From contig JAUXPJ010000008.1 in assembly GCA_030683815.1 (NCBI GenBank), positions 62,001-126,000 on the forward strand: DNA of 64,000 nt, given 5' to 3'. How positions within the stretch are numbered: the first letter of the stretch is position 1; every line of letters starts with the position of its first letter. Source of the stretch: Flavobacteriaceae bacterium. Lineage in GTDB: Bacteria > Bacteroidota > Bacteroidia > Flavobacteriales > Flavobacteriaceae. The notes below the pieces were generated by a model. That model ran no database searches. It was given only the letters and a program-made list of their open reading frames with translations, and had not been told where the DNA came from. Position numbers and translations under genes: made by a program. Positions 16,787 to 23,199 of this stretch are shown piece after piece.

Positions 16787-18153
16787 AGAAATTTATTGGT
16801 TTGATATTCACCTTATTGACAGCAGTTATTTTTGCTCAAAACAAACCAATTCTCTATAATTTTGATCAGTTGCCACAAACTTTATTATTGAATCCGGGTG
16901 AAAAAGTATCTCAGAAATGGCACGCAGGGGTTCCATTTTTGTCTGGAATTACAGTTCAATATGGATCTACGGAATTAAAATTAATAAATATTTTGTCAGA
17001 TGATAAAATTCTAATACACGACAAATTTAGAAATGTTATTTACGATCTAAAACCGAATGATTTTGCTATAATAAATCAGCAATTGGAGCTTTTAAATGTT
17101 GGTTTTCGCTTACAAAATCAAATAGATTTTTTATCTTTTGGATTGTATGAAGAATTGGATGCCATTGTTTATTATCCTAAAGATTTAGCTGAACTTTTTT
17201 ATGATGGAAATAATATTTTAAATAAAGAATATTCTTTTAAAGATTTAAATTTCAAGACAGAATTATTGTCTGTTTTTCACGTAGGAATTTCAAGAAAAAT
17301 AGATGATGATTGGCAAATAGGTTCCCGCTTAAAAATTTATTCTAGTTTTTTTAATATACAAACCAGTAGAAATAGTGGGGTTTATTATACTAAAAAAGGA
17401 ATAAACAATCCATATGCACATTTTTTAAATGGAATGAGTGGTTCAATAAAAACCTCAGGAATTTTTTTGCCTGCAGGAACTGAAATAGATAAATTTTATG
17501 TAATTGATAAAATGATGTTAGGTGGAAATTTAGGCGCAGGGCTGGATTTTGGTTTTACTTTTAAACCAACTCAAAATTGGGTATTAAATGGAAGCATCAT
17601 TGATTTAGGATTTATATATAACTCCAAAAATATTCGCTCTTTTAAATTAAATGAAAATTATGATTATGAAGGAGTTGAGCCTCCTTTTGACCCAAATGTT
17701 CCGGAAGATTATTGGGAGGAAATAATAGATAATTTTAATATTGTTAAAGAAAATACTGAGTATAAAAAATCGTACATTTCTTATCGACCAATAAAAATAA
17801 ACGCTATGGCAAAATACGAATTTGGCGAAGATCGTTTTGTTGATTGTTACGATACAGAAGTAGATCCGGGTTATTTTAATGCTGTCGGGGCTCATTTATT
17901 TACAGTATTTAGACCTATAGCTCCACAAATTGCCGCTACCGTATTTTATGAACGAAAATTTAATAAAAGTCTGCGTGCAAAAGCTACTTATACGATTGAT
18001 TCGTTTTCGTCTAATAATTTAGGAATCGGAGTTTCAGCCAAAATCGGGAAATTCAATATATACGGAATGTTTGATAATTTGTTGGGATATCAAAATTTAG
18101 CTAAAACAGACGGAGCTTCTTTTCAATTGGGAATGAATATTATTGTTCCCTAA
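16783..18153 (+). CDS. DUF5723-like outer-membrane beta-barrel protein
   Basis: A 456-residue protein with a clear signal peptide (MKKFIGLIFTLLTAVIFAQ, cleavage near residue 18). The rest alternates short hydrophobic strands with Gly/Asn turns. The early segment LPQTLLLNPGEKVSQKWHAGVP and the late segments MAKYEFGED and GVSAKIGKFNIYGMFDNLLG resemble the DUF5723 family, common in Bacteroidetes and thought to form outer-membrane barrels. Function is unknown. It is coupled by a 4-nt overlap to the lipoprotein gene upstream and followed after 39 nt by another exported protein, making a three-gene exported-protein unit. Confidence 0.75.
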   Translation: MKKFIGLIFTLLTAVIFAQNKPILYNFDQLPQTLLLNPGEKVSQKWHAGVPFLSGITVQYGSTELKLINILSDDKILIHDKFRNVIYDLKPNDFAIINQQLELLNVGFRLQNQIDFLSFGLYEELDAIVYYPKDLAELFYDGNNILNKEYSFKDLNFKTELLSVFHVGISRKIDDDWQIGSRLKIYSSFFNIQTSRNSGVYYTKKGINNPYAHFLNGMSGSIKTSGIFLPAGTEIDKFYVIDKMMLGGNLGAGLDFGFTFKPTQNWVLNGSIIDLGFIYNSKNIRSFKLNENYDYEGVEPPFDPNVPEDYWEEIIDNFNIVKENTEYKKSYISYRPIKINAMAKYEFGEDRFVDCYDTEVDPGYFNAVGAHLFTVFRPIAPQIAATVFYERKFNKSLRAKATYTIDSFSSNNLGIGVSAKIGKFNIYGMFDNLLGYQNLAKTDGASFQLGMNIIVP

Positions 18154-18192
18154 AATTTTGTAGTTTTAACAATCAATTTAAATGGATGAATT

Positions 18193-19065
18193 ATGCAAAT
18201 TAGAAATATAATTTTTGGAATGATTTTACTGATGATTACCACTGTTTTTTCTCAAAGTAAATTAAATGCTTATAAATATATTATTGCTCCAAAACAATTT
18301 GATTTTCAAAAATATCATGATTCCTATCAGATAAATTCGTTGACAAAATTTCTCTTTGAAAAACAAGGATTCGTAGTTTTGTATAGTGATGAATCCTTTC
18401 CTGTCGAATTGAAAGAAAATCCTTGTTTGGCACTTAATGTTAAATTGATTGACCATTCAAATATGCTTAAAACTAAATTGGTTTTGGAGCTTAAGAACTG
18501 TTTAAATCAAATTGTTTTGCAATCACCAGAGGCAATTAGCCGGGAAAAAGAGTTGAAAAAAGGATTTCATGAAGCAATCAGAAAGGCTTTTGAAACGGTT
18601 GAAAATGAAGGATATTCTTTTACTCCAAAAGCAATTTTAAAGGAAAGGCAAGAAGTGACAGAAAAAGTTGCAGTTGCAGCAGATCAAAAACCTATCCCAG
18701 AAGAAGCGGTCGTTGCCGATGAAATAATAATTGAAAAGCCTATGCTAACAGAACCGAAGTATCAAGAAAAAGTACCGGTAATTGCTGAAATTCCAAAAAT
18801 TAAATCATCATTCTCTGTTGAAGGTGTTTTTCAATCGGACACTCAAACACTTTCTATCCAAAAGCAAGGGAATCAATTTGTGGTTTCAGATGGTAAAAAC
18901 AATGTAATCGGAATTTTATATCCTACTTCACAAGCCAATTATTTTATTATAAAATGGCTGCAAAATGATGACAATCAGCCAAAACTTACTTTTTTAAATC
19001 AGGAAGGACATTTGTTAATTGATGATACAGCAACGGTAATTGTTTTTAAAAGAAAAAGTTTGTAA
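18193..19065 (+). CDS. Exported protein of unknown function
   Basis: A 290-residue protein with an N-terminal signal (MQIRNIIFGMILLMITTVFSQS, cleavage near residue 20). Residues ~25-140 form a compact mixed domain beginning YKYIIAPKQFDFQK, with SLTKFLFEKQGFVVLY; similar proteins are common in Flavobacteria. A low-complexity Pro/Glu/Val-rich linker follows (about 150-205), then a small beta domain (SFSVEGVFQSDTQTLSIQKQ). No enzyme motif is seen. The final residues K-S-L and the stop lie in the AT-rich repeat that fills the downstream gap. It is likely part of the envelope unit with the two genes before it. Confidence 0.7.
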   Translation: MQIRNIIFGMILLMITTVFSQSKLNAYKYIIAPKQFDFQKYHDSYQINSLTKFLFEKQGFVVLYSDESFPVELKENPCLALNVKLIDHSNMLKTKLVLELKNCLNQIVLQSPEAISREKELKKGFHEAIRKAFETVENEGYSFTPKAILKERQEVTEKVAVAADQKPIPEEAVVADEIIIEKPMLTEPKYQEKVPVIAEIPKIKSSFSVEGVFQSDTQTLSIQKQGNQFVVSDGKNNVIGILYPTSQANYFIIKWLQNDDNQPKLTFLNQEGHLLIDDTATVIVFKRKSL

Positions 19066-19432
19066 AGTTTATAAAGTTTGAATGTTCATAAAGTTCTTAA
19101 TGTTAAAACGTTTATACTTTACAACTTTCAACACTTTTACTGGCTCAGGGCAGGCATTTTAACATTTAACATTTAACATTTAACATTCAAAATTTAACAT
19201 TTAACATTTCCTAATACCCATACTTGTCTTTCCAGCGATTCCTTAAAAACTCCCTCGCTAACGCGAGCATCTTGCTCGTGTAGATAAAAACAAATAAAAA
19301 GGTTTTGTTCGAGCGTGACGTTCTCATCAGCTGGGGGAAAAAGTACATAATGTTCATAAAGTTAAAACGTTTATACTTTACAACTTTCAATATTTTAAAA
19401 TTCAACATTCAGCATTTAAAATTCAACATTTT
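19066..19432. repeat. AT-rich repeat tract carrying a relic of the rarA 3' end
   Basis: A 367-nt gap with no real gene. It holds variants of GTTCATAAAGTTTGAATG, heptamer runs of AACATTT (19160-19208 and 19390-19430), and a near-identical 30-nt block containing CGTTTATACTTTACAACTTT at about 19100-19130 and again at 19361-19390. Between the two blocks lie a diverged copy of the last codons of rarA (19211-19255) and a small palindrome CGAGCATCTTGCTCG (19264-19278). Related tracts lie at 20708-20830 and 21670-21800. Confidence 0.85.
19211..19255 (-). pseudogene. Diverged duplicate of the rarA 3' end
   Basis: Read on the minus strand, this encodes REFLRNRWKDKYGY followed by TAG. The real rarA ends RDFLKKRWKDKYFY and TAG. 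Across the 45 aligned bases 31 match. The open frame continues upstream to 19408 but is unrelated to RarA and runs through repeats, so it is a relic and not a gene. Confidence 0.75.
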
Positions 19433-20707
19433 CTAATAGAAGTATTTATCCTTCCATCGTTTTTTTAAAAAATCACGGAAAGCATTTTCTTTGGTATTGT
19501 TGCCGGGTTCGTATAATTTAGTATTGCTGATTGCTTCCGGTAAAAATTCTTGTTCGATAAAATTCTGCTCATAACTATGGGCGTATTGATAATTTTTACC
19601 GTAATCTAATTCCTTCATCAATTTAGTTGGTGCATTTCGTAAATGTAACGGAACGGGTAAATCTCCCGTTTGCCGTACCAATTGCTGTGCTTCTTTAATA
19701 GCCATATAAGACGCATTACTTTTTGGTGAAGTGGCTAAATAAATAGCGCACTGACTTAGAATAATTCTTGATTCTGGATATCCAATGGTGTGAACCGCCT
19801 GAAAAGTGTTGTTAGCCATGATTAAGGCCGTTGGATTCGCATTGCCGATATCTTCTGATGCCAAAATTAACAAACGTCGGGCAATAAACTTAACATCTTC
19901 ACCGCCTTCAATCATTCTAGCTAACCAATAAATAGCCGCATTTGGATCGCTTCCTCTTATCGATTTGATAAAAGCCGATATGATATCGTAATGTTGTTCG
20001 CCAACTTTATCGTACAGTACGGTATTTTTCTGTACTTTTTGCATCACCATCTCGTTGGTAATTTTAATCGGGCTGTTTTCTGAATTGATAATCAGTTCAA
20101 AAATATTGAGCAATCTTCTTGCGTCACCACCCGAAAGTTGTAACAAAGCTTCGGTTTCTTTAAGTTTGATTTCCTTTTTTTTGATTTCAACATCTGTTTC
20201 CATCGCATTTTGCAGCAGTAATTCTAAATGCTTTCTTTCTAAAGGATTCAAGATGTACACCTGACAACGCGATAATAAGGCAGAAATCACTTCAAAACTC
20301 GGATTTTCAGTTGTAGCTCCAATTAAGGTGATAATTCCTTTTTCTACAGCTCCCAACAAAGAATCTTGTTGTGATTTGCTAAACCGATGAATTTCATCAA
20401 TAAATAAAATAGGATTTTTAGCAGCAAATAATCCGGTGTTTTGTTTCGCTTTTTCAATAATTTCTCTCACATCTTTAACGCCGGCATTGATGGCACTCAA
20501 AGTATAAAAAGGGCGTTTAGATTCGTGCGCAATAATTTGAGCTAGTGTAGTTTTTCCAACTCCAGGAGGACCCCAAAACAGGAGAGAGGGAATGTGTCCG
20601 CTAAATAAATGTTGCGTAATAATTCCTTTTTCACCCACCAAATGTTCTTGTCCGATAAAATCAGCTAATTGTTGAGGTCGGAGTCGTTCTGCTAAAGGTG
20701 TATTCAT
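19433..20707 (-). CDS. rarA: Replication-associated recombination protein A (AAA+ ATPase)
   Basis: A 424-residue AAA+ ATPase of the MgsA/WRNIP1 group that acts at stalled replication forks. Walker A is G46-P-P-G-V-G-K-T53, Walker B/DEIH is at 104-107 (LFIDEIHRFSKSQQD), and sensor 1 is IGATTENPSF. The C-terminal tetramerisation region carries GSDPNAAIYWLARMIEGGED and ASEDIGNANP, both diagnostic of RarA over clamp-loader subunits. The N-terminal PLAERLRPQQLADFIGQEHL is the family's opening. It stands alone. AT-rich repeat tracts border both its start and its end, and a second copy of its tail lies 180 nt beyond its stop. Confidence 0.95.
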   Translation of the reverse strand: MNTPLAERLRPQQLADFIGQEHLVGEKGIITQHLFSGHIPSLLFWGPPGVGKTTLAQIIAHESKRPFYTLSAINAGVKDVREIIEKAKQNTGLFAAKNPILFIDEIHRFSKSQQDSLLGAVEKGIITLIGATTENPSFEVISALLSRCQVYILNPLERKHLELLLQNAMETDVEIKKKEIKLKETEALLQLSGGDARRLLNIFELIINSENSPIKITNEMVMQKVQKNTVLYDKVGEQHYDIISAFIKSIRGSDPNAAIYWLARMIEGGEDVKFIARRLLILASEDIGNANPTALIMANNTFQAVHTIGYPESRIILSQCAIYLATSPKSNASYMAIKEAQQLVRQTGDLPVPLHLRNAPTKLMKELDYGKNYQYAHSYEQNFIEQEFLPEAISNTKLYEPGNNTKENAFRDFLKKRWKDKYFY

Positions 20708-21027
20708 GAATGTAAATGTACAAATTGTTGTAAAGTTTGAATGTAATAATGTAATAAAGTTAGAATGTTCATAATGTTTATAAAGTTTGAATGTTAAAAG
20801 TTTAAATGTTAAAAGTTTAAAAGTGTCTTTGGTTATCAGTTTTCTGTTCCCTGTTCATGGTTCCCCGTTTTTTATTCTCATGCCGAATTTTGATTTATCA
20901 AAAGAGGCATCTCTTATGTTCATTTAACCCTATTTGCTTTTCGCTATTTTTTCGCTACTTAATTATCAATTTTAAAAAAATACTTACTTTTAAACATTAT
21001 TACATTTAAACTTTTCAACGTCAATAA
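20708..21027. repeat. Intergenic AT-rich repeat tract between rarA and the rhomboid gene
   Basis: The first ~120 nt are made of GTTTATAAAGTTTGAATGTT-like units, the same family as at 19066-19432. The rest (20831-21027) holds pyrimidine-rich sequence with phrases such as CTGTTCCCTGTTCATGGTTCC and no open frame of note. The promoters of the two divergent genes must lie here, but I see no strong TAnnTTTG match. Confidence 0.7.
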
Positions 21028-21669
21028 ATGAATCAAGAAAAATCTTTTCAATTCTCAACAAAAACATTGCTACTCCCATTATTATTAATTTTTACGATGT
21101 GGTTTGTTTATTGGTTTGAAATTACTTTTGGATATAATTTTAACGATTTTGGCATATATCCGAGAACACTTTCCGGTTTAAAAGGAATCCTTTTTTCTCC
21201 TTTTATTCATGCCAATGCTCAGCATTTATTCAATAATTCAATTCCATTGTTAGTATTACTTTTGGCTTTGGGATATTTTTATCAATCAATTGCTGTCAAA
21301 GTTTTGTTATTTGGTTGGATAGGAACAGGAATATTAACGTGGTTTGTTGCCCGATTATCATTTCACATTGGTGCTAGCGGAATTGTATATATGTTGGTGA
21401 GTTTTATTTTTTTTAGCGGGATATTCAGAAAGTATTATCGCTTGATAGCTGTTTCTTTAGCGGTCATTTTTTTATACGGAAGTTTGGCTTGGTATTTATT
21501 TCCTATTGAAAAAGGGATCTCTTTTGAAGGACACGCTGCGGGATTTATCACAGGATTTTTATTGGCTATTCTATACAGGCATCAAGGTCATCAAAAAGAA
21601 GAAATCGTTTGGACTAAAACAGAGTTCGATGAATTATTTGATGAAAACGGAAACTTACGAAGTTCATAA
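21028..21669 (+). CDS. Rhomboid-family intramembrane serine protease
   Basis: A 213-residue inner-membrane protein with about six transmembrane helices. The catalytic dyad is visible: nucleophile S117 in G115-A-S117-G118 and H169 in SFEGHAAGF. The conserved histidines and asparagines of the second helix appear in FIHANAQHLFNNS (H61, H66, N69, N70). Rhomboids cleave transmembrane substrates near the membrane surface; the target here is unknown. The C-terminal cytosolic tail (WTKTEFDELFDENGNLRSS) is acidic, and its last codons and stop fall inside an AT-rich repeat unit (AGTTCATAAAGTTTG). It is convergent with rlmB. Confidence 0.92.
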   Translation: MNQEKSFQFSTKTLLLPLLLIFTMWFVYWFEITFGYNFNDFGIYPRTLSGLKGILFSPFIHANAQHLFNNSIPLLVLLLALGYFYQSIAVKVLLFGWIGTGILTWFVARLSFHIGASGIVYMLVSFIFFSGIFRKYYRLIAVSLAVIFLYGSLAWYLFPIEKGISFEGHAAGFITGFLLAILYRHQGHQKEEIVWTKTEFDELFDENGNLRSS

Positions 21670-21800
21670 AGTTTGTAATGTTCATAAAGTTTGAATGTTC
21701 ATAAAGTTAAAAGGTTTATACTTTACAACATTCAATATTTCAACATCCAACATTCAACATCCAACATTCAACATCCAACATTTAACATTTAAACTTTAAA
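21670..21800. repeat. AT-rich repeat tract with a 14-nt tandem unit
   Basis: Begins with GTTTGTAATGTTCATAAAGT-type units and a third copy of the GTTTATACTTTACAAC block (near 21713), then runs of the 14-mer CAACATCCAACATT (21740-21779). It continues through the rlmB stop, so the last RlmB residues (SLNV) are encoded by repeat sequence. Confidence 0.85.
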
Positions 21801-22542
21801 CATTCAAACTGCGCTGGCGCACTACTTCATACAAAAAAGCTCCGCAAGCAACAGAAACATTTAAAGATTCAATAGTTCCCAATAATGGTAATTTTACTTT
21901 ATGATTTGCTAATTTTAATACCGATGGATTAACGCCTCGATCTTCAGAACCCATCACAATAGCAATAGCTTTGTTGAAATCTACATCGTAAATAGTTTCC
22001 TCCGTTTTTTCAGTAGCGGCTACAATAGTAATATCAGCCGCTTGTAGTTGAAAAATAGCATCTTTGATATGATCAACCCTACAAATTGGAACCTTAAAAG
22101 CAGCGCCGGAAGATGTTTTGACAGCATCAGCATTAAGCGGTGCACTTCCTTGTTTTTGTGTAATAATTCCATCGACACCGGTACATTCAGCAGTTCTGAT
22201 GATGGCACCAAAATTGCGGACATCAGTAATTTGATCTAACAATAAAAATAGTGGTTTTTTATCGGATGTTTCAAATTGAGCAATCAACTCTTCGAGATTA
22301 GCATATTTTATAATAGAAGTAACAGCTACAACTCCTTGGTGGTTTCCTTGTTTTGATAAATAATTGAGTTTCTCAATAGGAACGTGACTCATAGGAATTT
22401 GTTCTTTCTTGATGAGTTTCATCAACTCAGAGGCCAAGGTGCCGCTTAAACCTTTTTGAATATATAGTTTTTCAATCGCAATTTCAGATTGTATAGCTTC
22501 AATGATAGCTCTTAAGCCAAAAATAGTGTTGTTATTTTCCAT
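21796..22542 (-). CDS. rlmB: 23S rRNA (guanosine-2'-O-)-methyltransferase RlmB, TrmH family
   Basis: A 248-residue SPOUT enzyme expected to methylate the 2'-OH of G2251 in the peptidyl-transferase region of 23S rRNA using S-adenosylmethionine. An N-terminal substrate-binding domain (FGLRAIIEAI at the start, HQGVVAV near 70) precedes the knotted catalytic domain. The three SPOUT motifs are RNFGAIIRTAECTGVDGII, IVMGSEDRGVNP and LPLLGTIESLNVSVACGAFL. Length and motifs fit RlmB better than TrmL or TrmH. Its -7 promoter box sits only 4 nt before the ATG, suggesting a leaderless or nearly leaderless mRNA. Confidence 0.92.
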   Translation of the reverse strand: MENNNTIFGLRAIIEAIQSEIAIEKLYIQKGLSGTLASELMKLIKKEQIPMSHVPIEKLNYLSKQGNHQGVVAVTSIIKYANLEELIAQFETSDKKPLFLLLDQITDVRNFGAIIRTAECTGVDGIITQKQGSAPLNADAVKTSSGAAFKVPICRVDHIKDAIFQLQAADITIVAATEKTEETIYDVDFNKAIAIVMGSEDRGVNPSVLKLANHKVKLPLLGTIESLNVSVACGAFLYEVVRQRSLNV

Positions 22543-22962
22543 ATTGCAAAGGTATTAATCATATTTAAATTAATATACTCGTTGGGTGTAAAAATTAAGA
22601 TTAAAAAATTCTTAAAAATTTAAAGTTTCACAGCTGTTTCTATTAAAAATTAACATTTTTTTCACACAAATTTAACGTTTGAAAAATATGTAATTAATAG
22701 GCTATATTCATTTCATTATATTTAATCTATAAAGGTAAAATAGATATAAAATTAAGTTTACAATAATATATTAACATAATTTATTAAAACTAAAGTGTTT
22801 TAAAATTGATATTTTAACAAAAATTTTAATGAATGATATTAATAATAATAAAATATGTAATTTAGACCCGATTTTACTTAATGAAAAAAAGTTTTTCTTC
22901 ATTAGAAAACCAAAAAATCAAACTAAATTTTTAACTATTATTTATTAACTAAATTTTTAACT
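22543..22962 (+). promoter_or_regulatory. Upstream region of the first SusC-SusD operon (duplicated at 27531-27828)
   Basis: A 420-nt gap without a gene. From 22663 on it closely matches the DNA before the second SusC gene. Shared landmarks: a conserved block with TAATTTAG (22858-22865), a 7-of-8 match to the -7 consensus; a hairpin TAATGAA/TTCATTA just downstream (about 22880-22905); and an exact 18-nt direct repeat AACTAAATTTTTAACTAT at 22921-22938 and 22947-22964, the second overlapping the ATG. The promoter call is tentative because no -33 TTG is obvious. Confidence 0.55.
22547..22554 (-). promoter_or_regulatory. -7 promoter element for rlmB, almost touching the start codon
   Basis: On the minus strand TACCTTTG is an exact TAnnTTTG match followed by CAAT and then ATG. 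Transcription from it would begin within a few bases of the start codon. No TTG is seen at -33. Confidence 0.5.
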
Positions 22963-23199
22963 ATGAGAAAATTTACTTTTTGGCTTTCAGCTTTGGTTTT
23001 AGTTTTCGGACTAAACGTAGTTACTGCTCAAACAAAAGTAATTTCGGGTAAAGTATCCGACGCAAGCGGTGCCTTACCGGGAGTAAGTGTGGTCATCAAA
23101 GGAACCACCAAAGGAACTCAAACCGATTTCGATGGAAAGTATTCTATCTCGGCAAATGTTGGAGACGTACTTCAATATAGCTTTGTAGGGATGGAAACT
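22663..23199 (+). repeat. Direct repeat copy 1: upstream region plus SusC N-terminus
   Basis: The other copy is 27531-28065. Coding bases 22963-23199 match 27829-28065 at 235 of 237 positions, then similarity falls sharply after codon 79. The ~300 nt before the ATG are clearly similar with scattered changes and small indels. Confidence 0.92.

Noticed and set aside
19211-19408. 65-codon minus-strand open frame downstream of rarA
   Set aside because: Only its last ~14 codons resemble a protein (the RarA tail); the rest runs through AT-rich repeats. Treated as a relic, not a gene.
21740-21795. Regular short repeats that might suggest a CRISPR array
   Set aside because: The unit is 7 or 14 nt with no unique spacers and no cas genes nearby; it is a simple tandem repeat.
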